The position numbers and the translations under genes are program-made. Positions 21,301 through 31,815 of a DNA stretch of 64,000 nt are shown piece after piece. The stretch spans positions 1,862,001 to 1,926,000 of the forward strand of contig NC_088319.1 of assembly GCF_910592395.1 (NCBI RefSeq). Direction: 5' to 3'. The stretch's first letter is position 1. Each line of letters starts with the position of its first letter. The notes beneath the pieces were generated by a model. The model had not been told where the DNA came from. It saw only the letters and a list, made by a program, of their open reading frames with translations, and did no database searches. Source of the DNA: Lineus longissimus (Eukaryota > Nemertea > Pilidiophora > Heteronemertea > Lineidae).

Positions 21301-22590
21301 GCCCCCACTGTTTGTGAAGCCCTTCTCCAGAAGGTGATTACTCTGTTTGGCGTCCCATCTGTAATTGTGTCAGATGCAGCAGCATCTCTCACCGGTCATC
21401 TTGTTGAATTACTGTGTGCGACACTTGGCATTCAACAGAAGCTTGTCTCTGTAGAAAACCATGGTAGTCTTATGGCTGAACGGCAAATCAAATCCATTGC
21501 CGACCTCATCAAAGCAAATCTCCTTGAGTATGGTGTTTCTTGGACTCAATTCGTGTCCACAGCAGTGTACACATACAATTCATTTTCAAGTGCTCACTTG
21601 GGAGGTTACTCTCCTTTCTATTTGCTCTTCTTGCGTGAACCAGCTGATTTGTCCACTTTGAATTTCAAACCATGTCTAGGTCTCTCACGGTCACATGCTG
21701 AGTATGTCCAACATCTGCGACAGAAATTTCAGAATGTGTCCAAATGTATGCTGCAGCTCCAAGAGCACCAGCAACTGTCTCAAAATGCCAAGATTGCTAA
21801 CAAACTTCAGAAATCTCCCATCTATGCTGAAGGTCAGTTGGTTTATCTACATAAACCCAACACTACAGGGATGACGGCCAACACAAGAAAGTTTAAGACT
21901 CTTTGGGTTGGCCCATTTGTTATACACCAGGTTTTGGATAGGACACACTATATTATAGCAGATTTGAAGGGAAACATCATTCCTGATATCTTCAATTTTG
22001 CAAGGTTGAAACCAGCATTTTTGAGGGCCACAGGTCAGAAAAATGTAGCCCATCTCCAGCAGTTGCAAAACTTGCTTCATAAGGCAGACAAGGCACAGGA
22101 TGAGAAAGCTGTGCATGCTGCTTATGCTTTGGATTTCACTGATGAGACAGGTTCCGCTCATGAATCCACCACCTATAGAGGCGACATCTATGCCTCACAG
22201 GCTGAACTTTGTGATTTCAATATTCATTTGTCTCATGCCGAGGGTAACCATGGCATGATTGCTCCCTCTGTGTTGTCCACTAAGCAACAGGATGATTTGT
22301 CTCGGCTCACTTGGCAATCTCCCTCAGAGTTTGATTACACCACTTTGAAACGGGCGCGTTTCAAAAATGGATGCCTAGAACTCTTGCTCTCTGTGCCTTT
22401 TGGGCAGAAACAGTTTAGCTATTGGTGGTCACCTCAATTTGAACCACATGTTGTCAGCATTGTCCAGTTTGTGTTAAGTGCCAAGGATATAAGATGTACA
22501 GGGTGTCCCAACCCGTTAAAAATGTTCAAAGATAAGACCATTCATGATAAGTCACATATTTTGGCGAAAAGCCAAGAGAAAAGTGATTAG
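18349..22590 (+). CDS. pol: Retrotransposon Pol with in-frame deletion of RT thumb/RNase H
   Basis: About 1,413 residues in the -1 frame relative to gag. In order: an aspartic protease with D-S-G-A at 18562; reverse transcriptase from about 19380, with VVTDFRFLN, SVIDLKSAFH and catalytic box V-H-D-D at 19870-19881; a junction near 19940-19955 where the RT palm is followed at once by DHSSL and the end of RNase H (PGKELVLADFLSR); a proline-rich linker of about 200 residues; an H-H-C-C zinc-binding region (20980-21120); an integrase core with acids at 21196, 21373 and 21478; a GPF-type module (LWVGPFVIH) near 21905; and a C-terminal extension. The thumb, connection and RNase H active site are missing without loss of frame. 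The RT box lacks the usual Tyr. No envelope frame follows. Confidence 0.92.
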   Translation, partial: LDRRSTNCHLDASPTLFSAQHSGDQHSSDHLSSSYNPHSEYLGESSADIQLTSRNYAKGYLPTGQGLVILFDSGATETLIGLETVRDSPYLSKLPKVDIKPIKFRIGNGEFLFAKQAIKPKLTIQGNHFNVYSVIAENFIGPDILLGTSTMKELKGSLDFITNSFKVRSKKAWLRPTVNTVIRPGQVRVIHVKGKLPHHMKNSALILNSSSHLSRFCPSTMMVKLKHGLAPIRIYNHSRKPVNIRSDKPIVFTNLDDFIHVTQSLSPSCLKQNQPCAPSQPPVDDQDSHLSARDILRRDVKLDHSILSTPEQASVYDILENHAPAFSLRGEVGTCPNFEVDIHLKDETPFYIRPYPVAEENKPLIDKELDKLVKLGILHQGHTSYSSPILLVKKKDSTEKRVVTDFRFLNSRVHCANQDFTPLKTILARIGQSNCKVLSVIDLKSAFHCLPLSRRAQAYTGISAYNGGRTFYYRRLPMGLSISPSIFSQKINDILSNIPNSNLFCCAVHDDILIFSKDKKEHTVHLQQIFQAFVDHSSLVQIVKSKKQPPTTRLQKLLERLSPYSFQLSYMPGKELVLADFLSRAPLDDDTELDRIMPIAFQAQSPVIYELESLSTPVQEHAFYTLPLPEKIVTRSYAKKMNIPVPLLHRPKPIPKPRTHVPCQQTVSVAPTHTPLVNGIQNNVPPVSILPKAPRVPIVTSTVAPPVSVIPFVLQQNDKSQSSTKVADEPRLIDSALPPSSVVEEYSDDILDLLVRPTPLVPRIDSMHTKHVPDQASLNKVLKIIRRKVIRDYNLPIEAQQLSTAQQTSPYFKPIYDYLVHDILPADKKAARVVSIKSEQYLTFNGILFRIFFPTNSENFCFQLAVPEKYIDTIIGQHHGSGLLLGHGGCTRTYLTIRKNFYFPSMFQRIVSYIQSCDRCQQLKGKSDTMRTFHERIPASFEPFQTISMDFKSMPTSPSGYRHMLVVTCAMTRFVVAVPLKTIDAPTVCEALLQKVITLFGVPSVIVSDAAASLTGHLVELLCATLGIQQKLVSVENHGSLMAERQIKSIADLIKANLLEYGVSWTQFVSTAVYTYNSFSSAHLGGYSPFYLLFLREPADLSTLNFKPCLGLSRSHAEYVQHLRQKFQNVSKCMLQLQEHQQLSQNAKIANKLQKSPIYAEGQLVYLHKPNTTGMTANTRKFKTLWVGPFVIHQVLDRTHYIIADLKGNIIPDIFNFARLKPAFLRATGQKNVAHLQQLQNLLHKADKAQDEKAVHAAYALDFTDETGSAHESTTYRGDIYASQAELCDFNIHLSHAEGNHGMIAPSVLSTKQQDDLSRLTWQSPSEFDYTTLKRARFKNGCLELLLSVPFGQKQFSYWWSPQFEPHVVSIVQFVLSAKDIRCTGCPNPLKMFKDKTIHDKSHILAKSQEKSD

Positions 22591-23592
22591 ACGACAATTT
22601 ATTGAGAATATGGTTTGTATTTAAAACATCTCAAGTGGTTTCTTGTTGTCGTTGTTATGGTAATGATGTCATTTGGTGTTTACAACAAGACGTTGCTATA
22701 TTGCTTATCAAAACAAATCTTTACGAGAATAATTATTTCACCCTCATTGCTATTTTTATAAAAGCTAGTGAGTTGTTAGTTGGATAATTGTAGAAACATC
22801 TATTAGCTATAGATGTGATATTTTTTTCTACTTGTCTTCAATGAAGCTTTGTGCAACAGTAATCTGTCTATTGAACAGTTTTCCAGTTTGAGTATTTTAT
22901 TATCAATACTCTATTTTATTGGATGTTTGTACGGCTACATGTTAGCAAAGCCAACTCTCATCAGTCTTGGGACTGATTTATTTTCGTGATGGGTTTCTGT
23001 CTCCAAGCAGTGCTTGTGGCAATTGCTGTTTCGAGACAGCTCACACAATAGTGTATGATTTAAGCAATTTGGATACTTTTGTGACAACAACATTTTTTTT
23101 CGTTGAGGTTTTGTAAATACGCGTGTCATCCAGAAGTTCTTCGAGTTAAACTTTATTTTCCACAGTTTTCAGATGCCTTGTCGACCGGTCCAGTCAGTTT
23201 AGCAATATTCCCAGCAGAGGTTTTGACACTTCATTGTATCATTGCATATTTTAACATGCTGTTTAGCATGAGATTAATGATTCAATGTATAATTATATTG
23301 TAACCTTATGCTCATACTTTGTCATGAATGAAGTGGTCATTCATTAGTAAGTGGAACAAAATACATATATTGTAACTAAGTTCGGCCGCTGGCTGAACAC
23401 TGTTGGGAACCCCGAACCATATGATGTAATTTAAGTTCATTCGCTGCATGAACACCTCGTTTAAAGCCTTATTATCATTGATTGTACCCCATTCAACAAT
23501 ACTATGTGTTAAGCCAAAGTCATATTCCTCTAATTGTTTTTAAAAAAAAAAAATATTTTAACTTCGTAAAATATTTTACCAGTTCCGCGGGA
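22591..23592 (+). other. Retrotransposon 3' non-coding region
   Basis: About 1 kb, AT-rich, no sense frame with a domain. An A tract lies near 23539-23552. The ten bases before the LTR (TTCCGCGGGA) are not a good polypurine tract. Confidence 0.6.
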
Positions 23593-23862
23593 TGTTGTAT
23601 AGTAATTGTAAAACCTTTCTTATGAGTAGCACTGTAATGTGTAATTCTTGGAATTAAGTGTGCGAGATTATTGGAATTGGGTATCAGATAAGATACCTGT
23701 GAAAATTCCCACGGTCTACTTTTAATCCTCCATTCTCCCCAGCGTGATCAATTACGTCAGCATTGATGCGGCTCCTCATTGGATGGAGACGCATCAACGT
23801 TGCCCCCTGATTGGTGCAGACAAAGCTGCGCGTGAATACAAAACAGCTATCCGCACGCTCTC

Positions 23863-23898
<36 letters not shown>

Positions 23899-24088
23899 AG
23901 CGATAGAGAGTTATTCCAGTCTCCCGAGTATTTTATAATCACGTGCACGAATCGTCATCCCGACGAACTATTTTATCAATTATGACTTTGGTGTGTATAA
24001 TTTTGTGAAGCAGTGTTAGAATAAAGGATCCGGACGTTAGAAGGCAAATTCAGGACTTATTACGTTTGTAACCTGTGCAAATACAACA
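23593..24088 (+). repeat. 3' LTR
   Basis: 496 bp, same length and apparently the same sequence as the 5' LTR at a constant offset of 7,978 bp. AATAAA at 24020-24025 would serve as the element's poly(A) signal. Followed by GTTG. Confidence 0.96.
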
Positions 24089-24507
24089 GTTGCATTATCC
24101 TAAAGTCGCTGCGTCATCCGTGGGTTGACCCGTGGCGTCGCCCTTCGTGGAGAGACGTTCCCTTCGATGACGCAATTTGGCGTCAGATTTGGTGGGCAAA
24201 CTGGGTTGCGCATGTGTCCCCATAGGTGGCGACATATAGTGTGTTTGCGCGTTTGGCTCGCCGGGTGATGGTTGCCTTGAAAACGGTTTCGAAAAGGTAT
24301 TTTCTCATCAGTAATCAGTGCGGGAAAGACGGAGTATGGTGCAGGTACCAAAGTGAACCCTGTGACACTCTGCTGGGCTTAATTTGACAACGATGTTTTC
24401 CGACAACTAACATGCTTTTTCATAATGCGACTGGTGTTAAAGGGACAACTTTGGCATGAGATTTGCATTGTGAAACACGAACTAAGGTGTGGACATATTA
24501 ACTCTCC
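24089..24507. other. Right flank of the retrotransposon
   Basis: Starts with the GTTG target duplication. The remainder has no gene. A TTAAAGGGACAAC motif at 24438 resembles ends at 27107 and (reversed) 28745-28758, so it may be a fragment of another short-element family. Confidence 0.4.
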
Positions 24508-24809
24508 TTAACCCGTTAGCACTCTAGTGTTTTGATTTTTTTTCCATCTGTTCCTCCAGAAAATTGCCTAAAAACTTTGAGTAACAAGACTTAAGTCCGG
24601 TTACTCTAAGCAAAAAATGAGCAATTTCAACATGAAATTTGTAGTGATGGATAACTCAATGACTGAGCAGATGTTTGGCTCCGAACATTGGCTCAAGTAG
24701 AATGATGTTTTGGTTCAGCACGTTCACATCAGATGTCACTACTAAATCATAGGTGTTTGAAGGAAAAGCTGCCGGCATCGACGCATGTTTGGAGTGCTAA
24801 AGGTTTTAA
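24508..24809. mobile_element. TTAA-flanked piggyBac-like MITE
   Basis: A 302-bp stretch bounded by TTAA on both sides. Inner ends are imperfect inverted repeats: ACCCGTTAGCACTCT on the left and, read in reverse complement, AACCTTTAGCACTCC on the right, about 12 of 15 matching. The TTAA target and CCCTTTAGCAC-like ends suggest piggyBac-type mobilisation. No transposase inside. Confidence 0.55.
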
Positions 24810-25215
24810 GAGGCATGAAAATCTGGCACTTTTCAGCAGCTGGTCGGAACTTTTTGGGGTTTTGTCTTCAATAAGATTAAAGGGGAATACCAGTTCTTGC
24901 AGGTGAGAGGGTTAGATCAAATAACCCGACAAAAAAATAAATTGAAAAACTAAAATTTCTCTCAAAAATTTCTAAACTTAAGGTAAAACCACTCGAGAAT
25001 TGGCATTTTCTTTATTTTGGTTCATTTTAAAAACCCTTTTATCAAAATCATCTGAGATGATCCATGATTTCATATCAATTTGTATGTTTTGTATGACAAA
25101 CCGCATTTATGGTTGATAAGTTTATACCAGCTCTTGTGTTTATATGAAACATATATATGTAATAAAAACAATATAAATATATTTGTCGACTTTTTTCTTT
25201 TCTTACCGCAGGACC
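24810..25215. other. Gene-free AT-rich spacer
   Basis: Nothing recognisable. Confidence 0.4.
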
Positions 25216-25437
25216 TTAAAGGGACAATATAGGCAGCAGCTAGGCAGAGAGGATAAAGTTACACAAAGTCGCCAATTGGGGTCTCTCACATCTCACAGTA
25301 CGTTGAAATGATTCATTCTTGTACGGGGAATATATTAAGTGCTATATCTGACATAACCCAAGGCCCTTATTGTGTATATTAGTCACCTGAAGATGGCCAA
25401 ATTAGCTTCTCTGCTCCTGCCTATAGTCCCCCTTTAA
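25216..25437. mobile_element. TTAA MITE family M2, copy 1
   Basis: About 222 bp, bounded by TTAA, left end TTAAAGGGACAATATAGGCAG, right end CTGCCTATAGTCCCCCTTTAA. The ends are inverted repeats of about 22 bp. Same family in reverse orientation at 39479-39696 and 59737-59933, with a fragment at 55511-55580. Non-coding. Confidence 0.8.
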
Positions 25438-25509
25438 AGTGAATTCCGTCCGAGCAATACAATGCCTTTCCCTTGCGTCAGTCGTCATCAGAGCAATTTG
25501 TTTATCATC

Positions 25510-25670
25510 ATGGAGCAGGGGGTTAAATTGGCCATCTTCATATGACTAATATACACGGTAATGACAGTAGGTCATGCTAGATTCAGCCCTAAATATATTC
25601 TTTGTGAAGCGTAACTGGCTTCGACGTGGTGCAAGATGCTAGAGACCCCTATTGGCATTTAATGTAACTA
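25510..25670. mobile_element. Degenerate fragment of MITE family M2
   Basis: Shares ordered blocks with 39500-39650 (GGAGCAGGGGG, GGCCATCTTCA, TATACAC, AGATTCAGC, AAATATATTC, AGAGACCC) but lacks clean termini. Confidence 0.5.
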
Positions 25671-25698
25671 TCTTGCCGTGCACTTCAATGCACACCAA

Positions 25699-26514
25699 GG
25701 ATTCCGCGGTGACGTCACGGTTTTTCCAAGATGGCGCTGCAGATTGTAAACAAACCCGATCCACGGCCAAGGGAAAATCAAGTCATCAAATAAAGTTAGA
25801 TATTTCGCATCAAATCAGATTTATTAGTACTTTTCTGCTATGAATAAGTTATCATTTGAATAATGGAAAGTGCTGTTTTGATGGGGAAAAATAGGGTTTT
25901 TTTAAACCAAATAGCCGGGCACCGATCTTCCAAAATTAGCGATGGTTTCAAAAACAGTCTCCCAAATATGGGGCAATCTCTTCATTACCATAAATGCCAT
26001 AATGGGATTTGGAGGCGTGGTTACAGATTTTACAGGTTCGAGACCTGTAGAGCCTAAAACTCGCATAGATCCCCATAGATCCCCTCTATTTGTCGAGTTA
26101 GCGCCCCTGTGCTGTAAGATCATGCATTTTCGGACACTAGAACGAAATATTCCTGCGGATATCGCGGTTTCGGTGATGATTTAAGGAGAAATTGACTGTA
26201 CTTAGTGTTGTATGGGACAGAAATGAGTTCATACTTCATGAATACATGAATATTTCATGATAATGGTCGGGCTTCCAAGTCTTTTTTATTCGTGGAAGTT
26301 AATCTGCTCTGTAAATTTTATTTTACACAGGAAGAATTCATACTAGGTATTGCAATATTTCATGTCTATTGGTGTTTTTTTGTACAGGAGCCCACCAGAC
26401 AGTGGGACGTGCAAATATGTTCAGTGCTAGTGCTGTCAGTAGACTGAATCTGATTGGCCATAGCGGTCAGTAATATGGGATGTGATCACGTGATGTGACG
26501 TCACCGCGGAATCC
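25699..26514. mobile_element. 816-bp element with 20-bp perfect terminal inverted repeats
   Basis: The left end GGATTCCGCGGTGACGTCAC at 25699-25718 is the exact reverse complement of the right end at 26495-26514. Each end contains the palindrome TGACGTCA. The interior holds two short open frames without known domains. Probably a non-autonomous DNA transposon; target duplication not identified. Confidence 0.55.
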
Positions 26515-26689
26515 TCCTGAAATGCAGTGTAATTTCAATCTACATGTACTTCTGGTTAAGGATCTGGATGTCTGCCAAAAACCAGGGCAGTCCCTGTGGG
26601 CGTGGGAGAGAGACGAGACGTTGCTTCATTTCACAGCCTGATTCAATGCGCCATGAAGCATATCAATGCTTTCCCTGTTCTCAACACGC

Positions 26690-26960
26690 CGTCCAGACTG
26701 GCAGAGTTGTCTGAAGGCCAATATGATTGTGAGTTACATCAGTGCCCGTCACCTCGGAGGTCGTGGGTCAGACTCCCTGCTGGTTCACATCTTTAAGCAA
26801 CAGAGATTGCGACACTCGGGGACAGCGTGGATTTCCTCCAAGGTATCTGGATACCTCCCACATCATTACAAATCGTCCAATATTATTTATAGAGCTATAT
26901 GTCCCAGTTAACATGAATTTGATATTTGATCTTGGAAAGCACTGTAAAACCATCCAAACC
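26690..26960 (+). mobile_element. Degenerate tRNA-derived SINE
   Basis: A B-box-like GTGGGTCAGACTCC near 26764 is followed by GCGTGGATTTCCTCCAAGG and ACCTCCCACATCA, a conserved body motif of several animal SINE families, and then a tail-like TGGAAAGCACTGTAAAAC near 26933. Diverged and unlikely to be active. Confidence 0.45.
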
Positions 26961-27699
26961 AAGATCATCATAGTTTGCTTCGATCATTTTCTCCTCCACA
27001 TCGGGCAGAGTAGCTGGGAGAAACCCATGGTGTTCGACTATCGATTCATCTCAAATCAGTCTTATGAGGACAAAGTCACAACCAGAAGACGGGACGAGTC
27101 CATTTTAAAGGGACAACTTGGGCACCGGATTTAGGTGGCCAGGAGGATGGTGCGCTCACTCGCCACTATGTGCCACCACCTGTAACATCCTCAGGCTTAT
27201 CTCTAATAATAACTTTTGCATGTTTTGAACACGACCCGTCAATGTTAAGTTACATTCTGTTCTAGTATTTATTACGTCCAGCACCCTTCTTGGGTGCTGG
27301 ATGTACTGATTTCACTATAGGAAAGATTATTATCATTATTCTCACAAATTTTTCAATTGGGACGCGAGATTGGCCTAATAGCCTGGTACCACTGGCCACC
27401 GTCAGACGACGCTGTTGTGTTTGACCTATTTTGACTTTTGTATTGACGGTATTGGCCTAACTACTAAATAAATACCATGACTCCTCGCTTCGCTCACATG
27501 TCTATCATAGGTATATCTAGGTCTGAGTTGTAAATTCATTAAAAATTTCTAAACCTCTTCGATGTTTTTGCTGCATTTTAGATCTCAAAACTTGCCCGTA
27601 CTGATTGTAAACAAAGCCACGTGGCATTCAGCGCTGTTGTAGCTTTGTCATCACTTCCTCATGTTCCTTTAGGTACCGTATTAATTACATTCCCTTTTT
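26961..27699. other. Gene-free stretch
   Basis: No gene recognised. Contains the hairpin at 27273-27305. Confidence 0.4.
27273..27305. repeat. Short perfect-looking hairpin
   Basis: 14-bp arms (TACGTCCAGCACCC and its near-exact inverse) around a 5-base loop TTCTT, one mismatch. Could be a foldback end of a lost element. No T tract marks it as a terminator. Confidence 0.7.
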
Positions 27700-28472
27700 G
27701 TATTTTCTTCCTAATAAACGCATGAAATGTCACATGTTCTACATGATAAAATATCAAAGTGTTGCTAAATTGTTTTTTGTTTTGCAAAGTTAATTGTTGC
27801 AAAGTTAAGTAGCGGCAATGAATGGAAGAGCCATCGTTCACGTGACCAGGATCTTTGCGCGATCATTTTTTTAGTATTCATGAGCGAACACGAACGTAGT
27901 GCCCAATTAAATCAATTATACCGGGGTATATAGAATTTGCTATGTAATATCATTGATTGTAAATATTCTGAACTAATGTATGATGCTTCTCAGCTATGAA
28001 ACTGTCTGTAATTTTGATGATACCGTAATAAAAACTAAAAGAAATTATCGTTTCTGGAAAAATCCTATACACCTTTCCAGAAATGGGGCGTTGAGTGTCC
28101 GAAATAGTGATGTCATAAGGGGAAACTAGGCCTTATGGTGGAGGGACAAAGGAGATAGTCATGGTTGACCAACACACTTGAATGCCTTTAATGACGGACA
28201 AGGGGGAAAGACGTTGCGGAACAGTTTTTGGAACATAATAAATACAGCCAAATCTACTCCCCATTATGAATTGGGAAGAAAATTTACAATCCCCGACCGG
28301 AAGTGTCGCCAAACAGACATTGTCTGTCCTAGAAGAGGAGGGCAAAAAGATACCTTGAATTTTCTTGCAATGGTTGTGGACCTGATCTAGGCCTAAACTT
28401 CAAGGAAGGCTAATTCCCAAAAAGCATGTGGAAAGCCAAAACAAAGCATGTGCAAACCCTTCTTGCATGTCA
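27700..28472 (-). repeat. Dispersed repeat R2, copy 1 (inverted relative to 43263-43968)
   Basis: About 700-770 bp that reappears in reverse orientation at 43263-43968 with modest divergence. The shared part includes the CGGAAGTGTCGCCAAACAG segment near 28299. Short minus-strand frames here match plus-strand frames there, but none has a known domain. Likely a non-autonomous transposon. Confidence 0.75.
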
Positions 28473-28765
28473 ATTGAGATCGCAAACCTTCATTACAGGA
28501 ATGAGAATGTTCAGGTTTTTCCCCGATTCCAGGTTAACTCACTACAGTTACGTGGCAAAACATTTGCCGCATTTCTGCAAAACCCTCTATTTCTCCTCTC
28601 AGTATCTAAACCCCAATATCTGCACCCTGGTGCTGGACTCAAATTTGCTAAAAGCAAATATCAAAACTCTAGTTGCAATTATGCTTTTCAAAGAGTCACG
28701 GTCCTGCAGGAAGCCATTTTTCTACGAAACATATCTCATGCCTAAGTTGTCCCTTTAAATGATAT
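28473..28765. other. Spacer ending in a TTTAAAGGGACAAC-type end
   Basis: Two overlapping open frames of 105-110 residues have no recognisable domain. The reversed TTTAAAGGGACAACTTAGGCA motif at 28738-28758 resembles 24438 and 27107. Confidence 0.4.
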
Positions 28766-29090
28766 ACTGAACTTCCAGTGGTTTTGCCTCCGCCCATACT
28801 GAACTTCCAGTGGTATTGTCTCCGTTACCTCCACCCATACTGAACTTCGAGAGGTATTGCCTCCGCCCATACTGAACTTCCAGAGGTACTGCCTCCGCCC
28901 ATACTGAACTTCCAGAGGTACTGCCTCCGCCCATACTGAACTTCCAGAGGTATTGCCTCCGCCCATACTGAACTTCCAGAGGTACTGCCTCCGCCCATAC
29001 TGAACTTCCAGAGGTATTGCCTCCGCCCATACTGAACTTCCAGAGGTACTGCCTCCGTTACCTACATCCATACTGAAATTCCAGTGGTGT
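28766..29090 (-). repeat. 32-bp minisatellite, about 10 copies
   Basis: Units containing ACTGAACTTCCAGAGGTA start at 28766, 28798, 28839, 28871, 28903, 28935, 28967, 28999, 29031 and 29072. Two intervals are 41 bp because of a 9-bp GTTACCTCC-type insertion. The 32-bp period shifts frame each unit, so the long minus-strand frames cycle the same motif through three frames. Not a gene. Confidence 0.95.
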
Positions 29091-29544
29091 TACCATTGTT
29101 ACCTCTGCCTATACCATTGAAGAAATACGCGCATTGTCTGTAAAGCTTAGCAATGTCAATGCATCGAGGGTCAAGATGTATAAACGTGGGCGGAGTCGTA
29201 GTCTGTCGGGATACCAAGTATGGCCTCTAGAATTTAATCTTGATGGCTACTGACAGAAAGATACTGACTGGGATGGACAGGATAAATCAATGGTGCTAGG
29301 AGAAGGCAGTAGACAGATCAGTATTTCACAAGCGGCACCCACACTATGAAGTTAAATTGCCTCGAGGATGCATCATCTCTGTCATGTATTCGTGCCCAAG
29401 AATGTGCTAGAGGGGGATGTGAGAGGATATGCTAAAGTCACTATGAGTTTAAAGAATTGATACCAACTGGGAGGTTTGGTTTGCTGACCAATTATGGTGG
29501 GGATAAAATGTTGGCCAAAATCAAGATGTCTCTTAGAGGTTTTG
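29091..29544. other. Gene-free stretch
   Basis: No feature seen. Confidence 0.4.
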
Positions 29545-29765
29545 GCTGGAGTGGCTGATCCACCCTCAGGGTACTTGGCGAGACAACCTAGACTGACAGC
29601 GAGGTATCAATATCTCTTCTAAAACACCTATAACTAAACGACGAAATCAGATTTTTAACTGCTTTTTGATGGTTTCCATATTTTGCACTAACCCAAGCGG
29701 TAACACCACTTTAGGCGGCAGCAAAGAGGCCCAGTGCATATAAACACTACCACATTGTAACCCAG
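29545..29765 (-). repeat. Dispersed repeat family R1, copy 3 (reverse orientation)
   Basis: The reverse complement contains GCTTGGGTTAGTGCAAAATATGG and AAAAAGCAGTTAAAAATC, matching 15300-15390 and 8610-8660. Confidence 0.55.
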
Positions 29766-31656
29766 GTGTTTAAGAATGTAGTTTATGAGAGGGTGACAAT
29801 TGTTTTGCTTCTTTCATATTCATCCAGAACAAACATTTTTGAAAAGTGATTGAGAAAATTTTGAAAATTATTTCTCAACAAATGTATCAAAATGTAAAAG
29901 TAGACAAAGTTTTTCGTAACACCTTGTAGCTGTAAAACCCAAGGCAGGAACCGACAGATGGACAATAGCATTTAACATGAGACAATCTGCACATGTAAAA
30001 ATAATGAAAAGGTGCCTTTTATATGTAAATACATCCATTTTATTACAACAATCATTTATATTTACAAGTCTTATCACATTTCACTAAGATTCTGTATGAA
30101 AAATACATATTCTGAGATACAGGCCGTTTCCATGGCAACAGCTGAGTAACGTCCAGTTTATCATCACAAACTATTTAACTAGTTAACAAAGTTAAGGGTA
30201 AAAGCTAGATATTTCACAGAAATTCTAAAAAGAATTTTTTTTCCTTCAAATTACTCTAATTGTTCACTTCTAACGTCCGGCCAGCTCTTTACATAGTGCA
30301 CATTTCTAGGCCCGTAATGGGGTAATTTATAGGCCTTATTTTCACGCTCATATTGCTGCTAGTCAATCAAGTGTATAGGCCTAATGAAACTCACTCCCGT
30401 CGTGGGCCCCCAAAATGTACACATACACTGGCTTACCACAGTGGACGTTGGGCGTGCGAAACTAGAGTAATTTCACGCTACACGTATGGTTTGAGTCATA
30501 AATTTCTTGGATGATTACCCACAAATCATTCTTGGCCATCACTATTAAAGGCATTTGTCACATAGTTCCTGTATAGGCAGTGCTACAGGTGATACTTCCA
30601 AAAGTGTACACTGACAGTTGGTGTAATGTTTGTGTACAGTTTCTGATGCAACACAGAGCTGCCCTCTATAGATGATGTCCTATAGCGTCTTGGTCTCAAA
30701 AACCGTTTTCTTTGTTGATACATATTTCTAAATTTCTGGCTTTTCACCACGAGCTTTTGGACTATCTTGAATGCAAATATAACAATGGTCAAATCTAGTT
30801 TGCACTCCACTTCTAACTGTCAAGTTTTAGGTGAAAAAATTGGGCCAATAATGAACACGAGATATACTGCAACTTTGATGATTAAAATCAATCAATCAAT
30901 CAATCATTAGAATTCTAATACCGCCCTAACTCGAAGGAACTATCCCTCGAATCTTAATCGCTAAAAACTTGAACATTAACTACGGTCAGGAACAAAAGTT
31001 GAGAGATTTTCAAGAATATGAAACTTGAGTAATATACACATATCAAAATATAGAACATTCAAGAAACAATAACTTTCTAAAATCTTGAGTATAATCAACG
31101 CTATCAATGATGTACATGAAATATATTGTGACCACACATTGAATGAATATACAGCTACAGTTCTAGTGATGGCATGCTGATGACGTCACCACAGGAATAT
31201 ATGCCATTCAGGACGTCAAATTGATGTCATGCGCCCGGCATGCCTCGTCATTGGAGCCAAAATGGAGGTATCGAAAAGTGGCAGCATCAGCGGAGACATT
31301 CTTTATAGGTGGCGCACTTCTTGGGCGATGTCAGAAGGGGCCAACATCCAAAGTGGCTGCCCTACTGGTGTCACTACTGACCTCTATACCCCACCTCAGA
31401 CATTAATGTTGACGAGATACAAACCAGGTTGTCACTAAAGCATTCTTGACTGCAGTTGATTTCAAATGAGATTTATATATATCTATATATTTACTCTTGA
31501 AACCATACTTCATAACTCTGACAGGAGGAGAAGCGTGCAATAATGTCGATCGCCACTTATGTAGCTTACAGAGTTCCTGTGAGAGGGCAGTTGTTGTGTG
31601 CATCACAAAATGAGCACAATCATTCTACCAACATTTTGAACACATATTTGGATGTA
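29766..31656. other. Gene-free AT-rich region
   Basis: No gene, RNA or transposon recognised. Contains an (AATC)n microsatellite at 30885-30906. A short stretch near 31180-31215 (TGACGTCACCACAGGAATATATGCCATTCAGG) vaguely resembles the right end of the 25699-26514 element. Confidence 0.4.
30885..30906 (+). repeat. (AATC)n microsatellite
   Basis: Five to six tandem AATC units. Confidence 0.85.
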
Positions 31657-31815
31657 CAGTGGAACCTCTCTATTAAGGACACCCTCTCTATTAAGGACAC
31701 TAGTTTTGGTCCCAAATTTTGTGTTTCCATTCTGTTTGACTTTAATCAGGACACCTCTCTATTAAGGACTGCACTTGTCAGTCCCGAGGGTGTCCTTAAT
31801 AGAGAGGTGCTACTG
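31657..31815. mobile_element. Tc1/mariner-like MITE, family M1 copy 2 (best preserved)
   Basis: 159 bp between TA dinucleotides (31655-31656 and 31816-31817). The left end CAGTGGAACCTCTCTATTAAGG and the right end, read inverted, CAGTAGCACCTCTCTATTAAGG form terminal inverted repeats of about 27 bp. TA duplication and CAGT ends fit the Tc1/mariner/pogo superfamily. No coding content. Confidence 0.8.

Larger units (their letters stand above)
15615..24088 (+). mobile_element. Ty3/gypsy-type LTR retrotransposon, complete ends, internally deleted
   Basis: An 8,474-bp element: 496-bp LTRs at both ends (TGTTG...CAACA), flanking GTTG duplication, primer binding site directly after the 5' LTR, gag, pol in the -1 frame, then about 1 kb of non-coding DNA. 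The order protease, reverse transcriptase, RNase H, integrase is that of the Ty3/gypsy group. The LTRs show no difference by eye, so insertion is recent. Pol has lost most of RNase H, so this copy should be unable to move by itself. No envelope-like frame is present, and no clear polypurine tract precedes the 3' LTR. Confidence 0.95.

Noticed and set aside
22591-23592. Possible envelope gene of the LTR element
   Set aside because: No frame longer than about 65 codons and no membrane or signal features.
28742-29071. Minus-strand Gly/Ser-rich frames
   Set aside because: Product of a 32-bp minisatellite that cycles the same motif through all frames.
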